Positions 1 through 6,714 of a stretch of 6,714 nt of DNA are shown here, one piece after another. A program made the translations under genes and the position numbers. Position 1 is the first letter of the stretch. Every line of letters begins with the position of its first letter. Under the pieces are notes generated by a model. It was not told the origin of the DNA. It was given only the letters and a program-made list of their open reading frames with translations, and searched no databases. The DNA is from Sideroxydans sp. (GTDB taxonomy: Bacteria > Pseudomonadota > Gammaproteobacteria > Burkholderiales > Gallionellaceae). The stretch is from NCBI GenBank assembly GCA_020057805.1, contig JAGVFD010000196.1, positions 1 through 6,714 of the forward strand, read 5' to 3'.

Positions 1-2091
1 ACGCGCGCCAGATTAGAGGCCGAAAATCAGGCGGAGCTATCCGCTCAAGCACGCATACGGATTGAAGCGCAGGCCCGTGAACTGGCCGAGGCAAGGACAC
101 GCGCAGAAAGTGAATTGACAGCGCAACTCGAAATTAAAAGCCAAAACGAGGCGCATTTGTTGGAAGTGGCGCAATCCAATCTTGAGTTAGAGCGGCAGTG
201 GCAGGAACAAGCGCAGCAAAATACACAACGTGAAATGCAAGTGCAGCAAGCATTGCAGGCCAAGTTGATTGCCGAGCAACACGCGCAAGAAGCCATCGAG
301 CAACGTATCCAGCAGGAGCAGATTGCGCATGCCGCAGCACAAAGCAAACAAGCTGCTGAAAATAAATTAGCTGCGCTAAACGAGCAACGCAGTCGCGCTG
401 ATGACGAAGCCAAAACTTATGCAGAAAATGAATTGCGCTTGATTCAGGCAGACATTGCACTCAATCAAGTGCGAACCGAACAAACGGTTGCCGAAAGCTT
501 GCGGCAAATTCAAATTCAACAAGCGCAAGCGGTGGAAAAATTACAGTCGGAGCAGCAATTGCTCAACTTGGAACAGCAACGCGCACAACAGGAAATACAG
601 CATGCGTTGGTGGTGAGGCAGCGTTTTGAAAAAGAACAAAGCGAGCAAATGCACATGCAACGGCGTGTTGAGGCTGAACAATATGCGGCCAGTGCAGCCG
701 AAAATAGAACTCGGCTGGAACAGGAAGCAGCCAAATTGGCGCAACGAAAAGAAGCCGCCGAACAGGCTATTGCCTTAGCCACACAAGAGAAATCCATTAG
801 CCAGCGACAAGCCCTCATTGCGCTGGATGCCAGAATCGAAGCGGAGCAAACCGCAGCGGCGGCGGCACATGCCCTATCTGTAGCGGAAGCCAAGGCGCTG
901 GCAGCACATGAAGCTCACCTAGCCGCAGACCGCGAGGCGGAACAAACTGCCCTAGCGCGAGCAGTTGCAGAACACGATGCATTGGAGTTATCTGTGCAGC
1001 GCAGGATAACCGACACCCAAGCCGAAGCAGGGGCCCTAGCACTCGTGTCGAGTGAACGCGAATTATTGCAAGCGCTACAGCAACGTGTACAAGCAGAGGC
1101 GCTAGCCCACGCTGAAACAGAAGGCAAACTCAAAGCGGAAAAAGAACAACTCTCTTTGCTTGAGGAAAAATCAGCAGCGGAACGTGAGGTGCGTCAGCAA
1201 CAGGAAGCGGCCAACGAGTTGCTGCGCCAAATTACACAAGATGCACGCGACTGCTTGTCCGCCGAGTTAATGGCAAAACAAGCAGCCGAACAAAAACACA
1301 AAGCAGAACGTGAGCTTCTGATTGAGGCACAAAAACGCGCGGCAACCGAGCTTACAGAAGCGCGTGAAATTGAAATTCAATTGCAATGGGAAACGCAGGC
1401 AAGCCAAACAGCAGCTATGCGCATTGAATTAGCGCAGGCAGCGCAGACCTATGCCAAAGAAAATATCGAGCTGGAAAATAAGTTGCTGGAAGTAGCGCAG
1501 CAACGTGCCCAAGTCGAACAAGAAACCCAACAAAAGCTGCAAGAAAAATTGCAGCTACAACTCAAGCTGCTGACCCAGGCACATGCTCAAGAAGCCGCCT
1601 GGGTCGAGGAAAATGCCGCCTTGCAAGAAAAATTACGCAGCGAGGAAGCCCTAAAAATAGCCACTGACCACAACATCCAAGCGCATTTGCAAGCTACTCA
1701 CTTTGCTAGACAACGTGAGCAAGTTGAAGCGGATGCATTCAGCGTATGCCAACAAAAAATGGATACGGAAGTTGAAGCGATTGCCGAAATTGAAGCGCGC
1801 ATTGCCGCTGAATTAGAGGTGATTGAAAAGGATAATAAACGAATTGAGCAGGAAGTTAGAGCCCGAGAAATTGCCGAAGCAACGCTGCAATTAAATCAAC
1901 AAGCCGACCACGCGAAACTTGAATTAGAGCAAGCTTCATTGCGCGCGATGAACATCGCCAAGATGCGTGTGGATGCCGCCAACCAAGCGCGCCAAGCCGA
2001 GGAGAAGCAGATTCATGAGGACGCGCTGGCGATTGTGGAATACCGCAAACAACTGTGGCGATGCCAGCCAGACGCAAACATCACGCACTGA
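1..2091 (+). CDS. Long alanine/glutamine/glutamate-rich coiled-coil protein, 3' part (5' end outside window)
   Basis: The frame is already open at base 1, so the gene starts upstream; 696 residues are visible before the TGA at 2089-2091. The TTG at 115 and internal ATGs are not convincing starts, because coding composition is the same before them. The visible part is almost entirely Ala, Gln, Glu, Leu, Arg and Lys. It has a single proline (visible residue 690, six residues from the end) and only two glycines (344 and 375), which fits one nearly uninterrupted alpha-helical rod, probably a coiled coil. No membrane segment, signal peptide, Walker motif or other catalytic signature is visible. 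The C-terminus ends in a short non-helical tail (CQPDANITH). I do not recognise the family. A structural, scaffold or SMC/TolA-like rod role is possible, but the low-complexity composition makes similarity to any of these untrustworthy. An N-terminal domain beyond the window could define its function. Confidence 0.85.
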   Translation, partial: TRARLEAENQAELSAQARIRIEAQARELAEARTRAESELTAQLEIKSQNEAHLLEVAQSNLELERQWQEQAQQNTQREMQVQQALQAKLIAEQHAQEAIEQRIQQEQIAHAAAQSKQAAENKLAALNEQRSRADDEAKTYAENELRLIQADIALNQVRTEQTVAESLRQIQIQQAQAVEKLQSEQQLLNLEQQRAQQEIQHALVVRQRFEKEQSEQMHMQRRVEAEQYAASAAENRTRLEQEAAKLAQRKEAAEQAIALATQEKSISQRQALIALDARIEAEQTAAAAAHALSVAEAKALAAHEAHLAADREAEQTALARAVAEHDALELSVQRRITDTQAEAGALALVSSERELLQALQQRVQAEALAHAETEGKLKAEKEQLSLLEEKSAAEREVRQQQEAANELLRQITQDARDCLSAELMAKQAAEQKHKAERELLIEAQKRAATELTEAREIEIQLQWETQASQTAAMRIELAQAAQTYAKENIELENKLLEVAQQRAQVEQETQQKLQEKLQLQLKLLTQAHAQEAAWVEENAALQEKLRSEEALKIATDHNIQAHLQATHFARQREQVEADAFSVCQQKMDTEVEAIAEIEARIAAELEVIEKDNKRIEQEVRAREIAEATLQLNQQADHAKLELEQASLRAMNIAKMRVDAANQARQAEEKQIHEDALAIVEYRKQLWRCQPDANITH

Positions 2092-2109
2092 AATGCGCGC
2101 TATTAACGA

Positions 2110-2130
2110 GGGGAGCGTGGTGTGCAGTTT
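2110..2130 (+). repeat. Short REP-like sequence, left copy
   Basis: GGGGAGCGTGGTGTGCAGTTT resembles, in inverted orientation, the sequence at 3166-3188 beyond the HDOD gene (18 of 21 bases identical if a 2-base gap is allowed). It overlaps the Shine-Dalgarno and GTG start proposed for the small interrupted frame, so one of the two readings may be coincidental. Confidence 0.3.
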
Positions 2131-2188
2131 GTGGGAGGCGTCAGCCTACGATACTGTGCTTGTTCCATTGGGACTGAATCAGGCTTCC

Positions 2189-2192
2189 CTAA
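2189..2192. repeat. Left CTAA target-site duplication of the 66-bp element
   Basis: CTAA directly abuts the left terminal inverted repeat and is matched by CTAA at 2259-2262 just beyond the right one. Four bases alone are weak evidence; the position at both exact ends of the inverted repeats is what supports a duplication. Confidence 0.5.
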
Positions 2193-2258
2193 GAAACCTC
2201 TGAACAAGTCCCCTCTCCCCTCGGGAGAGGGAGCTAAAAGCACTTGTTCAGAGATTCC
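2193..2258. mobile_element. 66-bp MITE-like palindromic element, possibly IS5-type
   Basis: The ends are 17-bp terminal inverted repeats: GAAACCTCTGAACAAGT at 2193-2209 and, on the other strand, GGAATCTCTGAACAAGT at 2258-2242 (15 of 17 identical, the inner 12 perfect). CTAA flanks it on both sides (2189-2192 and 2259-2262). The flanking identity is actually eight bases, TTCCCTAA at 2185-2192 and 2255-2262, but the right-hand TTCC also belongs to the terminal repeat. A 4-bp CTAA duplication matches the YTAR target preference known for IS5-subgroup elements. The centre is a second perfect palindrome, CCCTCTCCC (2211-2219) and GGGAGAGGG (2223-2231), around a CTC loop. It encodes no transposase, so movement would need one in trans. 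Transcribed, it would fold into a long hairpin that might also affect expression between the flanking genes; there is no following T-run for a classical terminator. Confidence 0.65.
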
Positions 2259-2262
2259 CTAA
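2259..2262. repeat. Right CTAA target-site duplication of the 66-bp element
   Basis: CTAA directly follows the right terminal inverted repeat and is the partner of 2189-2192. Removing one copy together with the element restores the proposed pre-insertion sequence, with GGCTTCC joined to CTAAAGTAATG. Confidence 0.5.
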
Positions 2263-2305
2263 AGTAATGATTAGCTACGCCGATAACACCTACATCATGG
2301 AAATC

Positions 2306-2310
2306 GGGGA
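2306..2310 (+). promoter_or_regulatory. Ribosome binding site of the HDOD gene
   Basis: GGGGA ends six bases before ATG 2317 but only three before GTG 2314, so it favours the ATG. It lies inside the last codons of the upstream short frame, whose TGA overlaps the ATG. Ribosomes finishing that frame would therefore stop right at this start. Confidence 0.55.
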
Positions 2311-2316
2311 TGGGTG

Positions 2317-3132
2317 ATGAAAAACAACCAAGCATTGCAGCAATGGGTCACGCAATTAAGTCAGAGCGAATTGCCGGTGCTCAAAAAGACGGCGCGTGAA
2401 TTAGCGGCGTTGCGCGCAGACGAGGCGAGGTTGACCGTACCCGCCATCAGCAATGCCATCGCGCGCGATCCCATGATGACCGTCAAATTATTGCGTTACC
2501 TGCAACAACACAAACACAAATCCCAGACCACCGAAGTTATCCAGGTTGAGCAGGCATTGATGATGTTAGGTATCGAACCTTTCTTTACTCATATTCATGC
2601 GAATCCCGTGGTGGAAGATATGTTGAAAGCGCACACGGCGGCGATTCCCCCCTTGATGCGCGTCGTACATCGCTCGCACCGCGCCTCACAATACGCGCAA
2701 GAATGGGCAGCACAACGCCACGACTTGCACTATGAAGAAGTACGTATTGCCGCCTTGTTGCACGACATCGCAGAAATACTAATGGGGTGTTTTGCCCCCG
2801 ATGCCATGCTGCAAATTCGCAGCCTGCAACAGCAAGACAAGACCTTGCGTAGCCAACTTGTGCAACAACACGTGCTGGGTTTTAGCCTAATCGACTTGCA
2901 AAAAGAACTCGCATTGCAGTGGAAATTACCTAATTTATTGTTATTGCTGATGGACGATGCACATAAAAATCAGGAACGTGTACGCAATGTCACGCTGGCG
3001 ATTAACCTAGCACGCCACTCCGCCAACGGCTGGAACGATGCGGCGCTACCTGATGATTACAAAGCGATTGGTGAGTTGTTACACCTGCCGCTGGCACAAG
3101 TGAAGGAATTGGTAGAGGTGCCAGGCGGGTAG
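2317..3132 (+). CDS. HDOD-domain regulatory protein
   Basis: This is a 271-residue soluble protein. HDOD domains are non-enzymatic relatives of HD phosphohydrolases, found in bacterial signalling and cyclic-di-GMP-linked regulation. Residues about 15-85 show the family N-half: ELPVLKKTA, then AIARDPMMTVKLLRYL and VEQALMMLGIEP. The HD half follows, with paired histidines near residues 118-121 and the core LLHDIAEIL, where His149-Asp150 is the HD pair. Next come VLGFSLIDLQKELALQWKLP and a helical end with AINLARHSANGW. In many HDOD proteins the segment before the W-LP motif carries a His (G-DH-x-x-x-G). Here it reads LGFSLIDLQ, lacking that His, so a metal-dependent hydrolase is unlikely. No receiver, GGDEF or EAL domain is attached. 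ATG 2317 is preferred over GTG 2314 by the spacing to GGGGA. The start overlaps the stop of a short upstream frame. The target of regulation is not evident; assignment to the HDOD family is firm, cellular role unknown. Confidence 0.88.
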   Translation: MKNNQALQQWVTQLSQSELPVLKKTARELAALRADEARLTVPAISNAIARDPMMTVKLLRYLQQHKHKSQTTEVIQVEQALMMLGIEPFFTHIHANPVVEDMLKAHTAAIPPLMRVVHRSHRASQYAQEWAAQRHDLHYEEVRIAALLHDIAEILMGCFAPDAMLQIRSLQQQDKTLRSQLVQQHVLGFSLIDLQKELALQWKLPNLLLLLMDDAHKNQERVRNVTLAINLARHSANGWNDAALPDDYKAIGELLHLPLAQVKELVEVPGG

Positions 3133-3165
3133 GGCGGGCCATACCTATCAAGTCGAAAGCGGAAT

Positions 3166-3188
3166 AAAGTGAACACACCACCGTCCCC
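3166..3188 (-). repeat. Short REP-like sequence, right copy (inverted)
   Basis: On the minus strand this begins GGGGACGGTGGTGTG and continues TTCACTTT; its first 15 bases match 13 of 15 with the start of 2110-2130. The two copies face each other around the HDOD gene. The guanine-rich GGGGA start is reminiscent of REP sequences mobilised by RAYT transposases, but no such transposase is in the window. Confidence 0.3.
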
Positions 3189-3241
3189 ACGCTAAATGTG
3201 GCTCAAACAAAAAAACCGTTTGCCCCCTCTACGCTAACTGC

Positions 3242-3272
3242 TTGATACTTGTCACATAGCCAACACTATAAA
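3242..3272 (+). promoter_or_regulatory. Weak sigma-70-type promoter candidate for the sensor kinase
   Basis: TTGATA (3242-3247) and TATAAA (3267-3272) each resemble the sigma-70 hexamers, but the spacer is 19 bp, longer than ideal. Transcription would begin about four bases before ATG 3283, giving an almost leaderless message, consistent with the poor Shine-Dalgarno there. The 150-bp gap 3133-3282 otherwise shows no convincing terminator for the HDOD gene and no ORF. Confidence 0.3.
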
Positions 3273-3282
3273 GAAACGGTAT

Positions 3283-6200
3283 ATGCAAGCCCCCCTCATT
3301 TCGCTGCTACAGCGTTTCAACGGATGGCGTCTATGGGTGTTTATCACGCTCGGAATTATTCTGATTGTTGAAATACTCATGGCGTTGATAGACCTTGGGT
3401 ACAAAGGCGTACTGACGGGTTACTCCATGTTTTCGGCTTTGGCGGTGAGTTGTATTGTGGCGCCGCTTACTGTGTATGCGTTGAATCTCATCTTGCGAGA
3501 GTTTGCCAACATTCAGCAACGTAGCCTTGTATTTGACATCCAACGCGCTGAAACACGGTTAGATACGGCGGTGCAAAACGCTCAGATGATTGTTTGGGAA
3601 TATGACTTTATCAAAGATGAATTCCAATACGATGCCAACACCTTAAAATTGCTTGGCATCACTCATCAGGCCCCACCTAAAACACTACAAGAATGGATAG
3701 CGCTGGTGCATCCAGATGACTGTCCTAATTTCATTCAGCACGTGCAGTCTATTGTGCAAACTGAAGAGTCTATTTTTGATGTTGAATATCGCTTTACCCT
3801 GCAAGTTGGAATATGGGTTTGGGTGCATACCCGGGGCAAAATAATTCAGCGCACTGCGCAGGGCAAGCCGCAACTGGCAGTGGGTTCCACTATGAATGTG
3901 GATGAGCGCAAGCAAGTTGAACTCAAGCTGTTATCTAATGAGAAAAAATTTAATAAAGCTTTTTTTCTCAACCCGGATTCCATCAATATCAATCGCCTCG
4001 AAGACGGATTGTTTGTTGCAGTCAATCGCGGCTTTACCCAAATCACGGGTTACACCGAACAAGAATCTATCGGCCGTACTTCTCTAGAACTTAACATCTG
4101 GGATAACCCGCAAGACCGCGCTAAATTGGTAGAAGGCTTAAGGAAAGATGGTGAGATCATCAACCTTGAAGGGGGCTTCCGCACCAAGGATGGACATATT
4201 CGCGATGGCTTGATGTCCGCCTCTATCCTCGACATTGATGATGTGCCCCATATCATCAGCATCACCCGCGACATTACCGAACGTAAGCAAGCAGAGCGTG
4301 CGATTTTAGAAGAGAAGAAGCGTTTCGAAATCATCTTTAACCACAATCCCGATGTGATGATGATTACGCTTTTAGAAAGTGGTGTGGTTACCGAGGTCAA
4401 TCAAGCATTCACTCAAATCACCGGCTTTACCGCACAAGAGGCCATTGGCAAAAGAACGCGGGAATTAGGACTTTGGCTCAGCCTAGAAATACGTGAAAAA
4501 TTAATCCGCGACCTTTCAACGGTGGGTAAAAGTGACCTGCTTGAAGCAGAGTTTCGCATTAAGGATGGAACAATAGGCACGGGTTCACTTTCCGCCACTT
4601 TAGTGCAATTAAACGGCATTCCGCACGTCATTAGCACGGTGCGCGACATCACTAAACAGAAACAAATTGCGGCCAATTTATTGCGTAGCGAAACCTTGTT
4701 GCGTTCCACGCTGGAAGCAACCGATGAAGGTGTTTTGATGGTCGCCCAAGATGGGCGAATTCTTTCCGCGAATCAGCGATTTTTGGGGCTGTGGCGCATC
4801 CCCCCCGAGCTAGCTCAAGCGGGGAAAGATGAGTTGATGTTGGCGCATGTGCTGGAGCAATTGGTTGCGCCAGAGGATTTTCTGTCACTGGTAAAGCGCC
4901 TGTATCAAAGTGGCGAAGAAGCTAGGGACACGTTGCACTTTAAGGATGGTCGAGTGTTCTCACGTTTTTCGCGTGATCTGACTATCGGCGAAGGGCGTGG
5001 GCGCATTTGGTGTTTCAAGGACATTACCGAACAGGCTCATGCGCAAGTCGCATTGGAGCAATCGAACCAATTGCTCAATACGGTGATTAACGCCTCCCCA
5101 GTGCGCATTTTTTGGAAAGATAACAATCTGTGTTATTTGGGATGCAACACTTTGTTTGCGCATGATGCCGGCTTGAAAACAGAACAAGATTTGATAGGGA
5201 AGAGCGACTTTCAAATGGGCTGGAAAGACCAAGCCGAGTTGTATCAAGCGGACGATAGGCAGGTGATGGAATCGGGCAAAGCCAAGCTGCTTTACGATGA
5301 ACCACAGACCGCCCCCGATGGTGCAACGATTTGGTTGCGTACATCCAAGGTGCCGCTGCGCAATAAGGACAAGCAAGTAATCGGTATTTTGGGGGTGTAT
5401 CAAGACATCACAAAACAAAAAAACATCGAAGAGAATTTACGGATTACCAAAGAACGTTACGATCTTGCCACCCAAGTAGGTCAAGTGGGCACTTGGGATT
5501 GGAATCCGCTCACCAACGAGCTGGCGTGGAGCGATGAAACGTATCGCTTGATGGGTTATGCGCCGAATGCCGTCACGCCGACCTATGAGTTGCATCTGGG
5601 CATGGTGCATATGGATGACCGAGAAAGTCTGAATAGCTGCGAGCAAGCGGCATTGAATCATAAGCTGCCGTATGAACTCGATTGCCGCATCGTGCAAGTT
5701 TCTGGCAAGCAGATTATTTGCCATGTCACGGGCAAGGTGGAGTTTGATGCCAACGACCAACCCCTGCGCATGCTAGGCACGATACAAGACATTACCCAGC
5801 GTAAAGGAGTCGAGCTGGATCTAGCTGAAAAAGAAAAACGTTTGCATCAAGCACTCGACTCGTCGCACATGGGGATGTGGGATTACGATTTCACAACTCA
5901 CGAATTAGCTTGGTCGCCAGACATCTACCATCATTTTGGTATTGCAGATTCCATCACCTCGGCGCAACACTTGCGCAACTTGATTCATCCCGAGGATGTT
6001 GAGATACCCAAGCAGGCGATGCGTAAGGCAATCAGTGAGAAGGTAGAGTACTTCGCTAACTATCGTATGCTGGTTAATGGCCGGCAGTATTGGACCGAGG
6101 ATCGCGGCATTATTCAATATGATGCGCACGGCATGCCGCTAAAAGTATTGGGCACTGCACAAGACATTAGCGAACGGAAAGAAATTGAAGCAAGCATTAG

Positions 6201-6714
6201 GTTGCTAAACGCCAGTTTGGAACAGCGCGTAAAAGAGCGCACATCACAATTGCAGTTTGCCAACCAAGCTAAAGATTCTTTCCTCGCCACCATGAGCCAC
6301 GAAATCCGCACGCCCTTGGGCGGACTGCTGGGCATGATGGAGTTGTTGAGCTTGTCGCAACTCGATGCCAAGCAGCGTGAGCTGTTCCAAGTTGCACATG
6401 ACTCTGGCAAAAACTTATTGCATATTGTGGATGACATTCTCGATTGGTCGAAAATCGAGGCGGGCAAATTTGAAATCGCTCCACGTGTTGCCATGCTTGC
6501 CGATATTCTTAAAGGGGTAGAGCGCACGTATGCGCAACTAGCTAACGCAAAAGGCATTCAGCTGTATTGCCACATCGACGGCAATCTCGCGCAAGCACAT
6601 GTGTTTGACACTTTGCGTATCACGCAGGTGCTCAACAACTTTACCAGCAATGCCATTAAATTTACCGCACAGGGGGCGGTTGAAATTAGTGCCAGTTTGC
6701 TGTCCAGGCAAGAT
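3283..6714 (+). CDS. Membrane-bound multi-PAS sensor histidine kinase, 5' part (3' end outside window)
   Basis: The frame is open for 1144 codons to the right edge. ATG 3283 is the first usable start after the in-frame TAA at 3235; the ribosome site is weak. Two transmembrane helices lie at about residues 17-36 and 47-71 with a short loop of about ten residues, so sensing is probably cytoplasmic or in the membrane. Seven PAS domains follow, at about 88-212, 213-345, 346-465, 468-592, 595-716, 721-847 and 848-967. Most end in the typical D-I-T/S-x-x-K signature (RDITERK, QDITQRK, QDISERK). Domains 1, 6 and 7 have the PAS_3-like W-(E/D)-(Y/W) start, and 1 and 7 also H-P-(D/E)-D. A helix at 967-998 leads to the H-box FLATMSHEIRTPLGG with phospho-acceptor His1006. 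The ATPase domain begins with the N-box NNFTSNAIKFT (1118-1128); its G-boxes and any receiver or Hpt domain lie beyond the window. The H-box is of the hybrid-kinase type, so a phosphorelay is likely. Ligands are unknown. Confidence 0.93.
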   Translation, partial: MQAPLISLLQRFNGWRLWVFITLGIILIVEILMALIDLGYKGVLTGYSMFSALAVSCIVAPLTVYALNLILREFANIQQRSLVFDIQRAETRLDTAVQNAQMIVWEYDFIKDEFQYDANTLKLLGITHQAPPKTLQEWIALVHPDDCPNFIQHVQSIVQTEESIFDVEYRFTLQVGIWVWVHTRGKIIQRTAQGKPQLAVGSTMNVDERKQVELKLLSNEKKFNKAFFLNPDSININRLEDGLFVAVNRGFTQITGYTEQESIGRTSLELNIWDNPQDRAKLVEGLRKDGEIINLEGGFRTKDGHIRDGLMSASILDIDDVPHIISITRDITERKQAERAILEEKKRFEIIFNHNPDVMMITLLESGVVTEVNQAFTQITGFTAQEAIGKRTRELGLWLSLEIREKLIRDLSTVGKSDLLEAEFRIKDGTIGTGSLSATLVQLNGIPHVISTVRDITKQKQIAANLLRSETLLRSTLEATDEGVLMVAQDGRILSANQRFLGLWRIPPELAQAGKDELMLAHVLEQLVAPEDFLSLVKRLYQSGEEARDTLHFKDGRVFSRFSRDLTIGEGRGRIWCFKDITEQAHAQVALEQSNQLLNTVINASPVRIFWKDNNLCYLGCNTLFAHDAGLKTEQDLIGKSDFQMGWKDQAELYQADDRQVMESGKAKLLYDEPQTAPDGATIWLRTSKVPLRNKDKQVIGILGVYQDITKQKNIEENLRITKERYDLATQVGQVGTWDWNPLTNELAWSDETYRLMGYAPNAVTPTYELHLGMVHMDDRESLNSCEQAALNHKLPYELDCRIVQVSGKQIICHVTGKVEFDANDQPLRMLGTIQDITQRKGVELDLAEKEKRLHQALDSSHMGMWDYDFTTHELAWSPDIYHHFGIADSITSAQHLRNLIHPEDVEIPKQAMRKAISEKVEYFANYRMLVNGRQYWTEDRGIIQYDAHGMPLKVLGTAQDISERKEIEASIRLLNASLEQRVKERTSQLQFANQAKDSFLATMSHEIRTPLGGLLGMMELLSLSQLDAKQRELFQVAHDSGKNLLHIVDDILDWSKIEAGKFEIAPRVAMLADILKGVERTYAQLANAKGIQLYCHIDGNLAQAHVFDTLRITQVLNNFTSNAIKFTAQGAVEISASLLSRQD

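Larger units (their letters stand above)
2122..2317 (+). pseudogene. Small ORF upstream of the HDOD gene, apparently interrupted by a miniature element
   Basis: A strong Shine-Dalgarno (GAGGGGAG, 2108-2115) sits six bases before a GTG at 2122. The frame starting there reads VQFVGGVSLRYCACSIGTES and then enters the inserted 66-bp element, stopping at 2260-2262. Beyond the element, another frame reads VMISYADNTYIMEIGDG and stops with TGA at 2315-2317, which overlaps the ATG of the HDOD gene as TGATG. Deleting 70 bp (element plus one CTAA copy) joins both halves in frame across SGFPKVMISY, giving 41 codons plus stop. That would be a short gene translationally coupled to the HDOD gene. I do not recognise the product, and no domain can be named from so few residues. 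As it stands, a 46-residue altered peptide could still be made from the GTG. The reconstruction is inference; the sites and frames are seen directly. A chance open frame of this length is not excluded. Confidence 0.4.

Noticed and set aside
45..1133. Several minus-strand open frames opposite the coiled-coil gene, rich in Cys, Ala and Ser
   Set aside because: They mirror the GCN and CAR codons of the Ala/Gln-rich sense strand. Their composition is explained by the opposite strand, and they have no convincing start signals or recognisable domains.
2093..2203. ATG 2093 frame beginning MRAINEGSVVCSL
   Set aside because: It has no ribosome binding site before ATG 2093 and ends inside the inserted element. 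The frame starting at GTG 2122 has a far better start signal.
2198..2253. Rho-independent terminator for the coiled-coil gene
   Set aside because: The stem is strong but no T-run follows on either strand, and the terminal repeats with flanking CTAA fit a mobile element better. A hairpin effect on transcription remains possible.
2267..2317. 16-codon ORF MISYADNTYIMEIGDG as an independent leader peptide
   Set aside because: ATG 2267 has only AAAG upstream and no proper Shine-Dalgarno. The piece is better explained as the tail of the small frame interrupted by the element.
3002..3190. 62-residue minus-strand ORF across the end of the HDOD gene
   Set aside because: It overlaps the HDOD coding end on the opposite strand and reads through the repeat-like segment at 3166-3188; there is no family resemblance.
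3196..3225. Sigma-54-type promoter around TGTGGCTC and TTTGCCCC
   Set aside because: The GG and GC elements are about 20 bases apart, where sigma-54 sites need ten.
3331..6557. Numerous minus-strand open frames opposite the sensor kinase
   Set aside because: All lie inside a continuous + strand frame with clear PAS, H-box and N-box motifs; they are shadows without recognisable domains.

Overview
The window looks like a chromosomal segment of a Gram-negative proteobacterium. Base composition is moderate (roughly half G+C by eye). The 66-bp palindromic element with a CCCTCTCCC/GGGAGAGGG core, an HDOD regulator and a large multi-PAS sensor kinase are the kind of content found in environmental Betaproteobacteria. 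That taxonomic placement is inference from style only; no marker gene is present.

Layout, all genes on the + strand: (1) 1-2091 is the 3' part of a very long Ala/Gln/Glu-rich coiled-coil gene, entering from the left edge. (2) 2092-2316 is a 225-bp spacer. It holds a 66-bp miniature inverted-repeat element (2193-2258) flanked by CTAA duplications. The element appears to have landed inside a roughly 41-codon reading frame whose Shine-Dalgarno and start lie at 2108-2124 and whose stop overlaps the next start as TGATG. (3) 2317-3132 is an HDOD-domain protein of 271 aa. (4) 3133-3282 is a 150-bp spacer with a weak promoter candidate and a short repeat-like sequence. (5) 3283-6714 is an open frame of 1144 codons, running off the right edge, for a membrane sensor histidine kinase. 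It has two transmembrane segments, seven consecutive PAS domains, an H-box with the phosphorylatable His and the N-box of the ATPase domain.

How the genes work together can only be inferred. The HDOD protein and the PAS kinase are both signalling proteins, and the coiled-coil protein could be structural or a scaffold. The 225-bp gap with a strong hairpin after the coiled-coil gene, and the separate upstream region of the kinase, argue against one tight operon. The most interesting structure is the interrupted small frame in front of the HDOD gene: removing element plus one duplication (70 bp) joins two frames into one short ORF with a good ribosome binding site and a stop overlapping the HDOD start. 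No RNA gene, CRISPR array or complete insertion sequence was seen.
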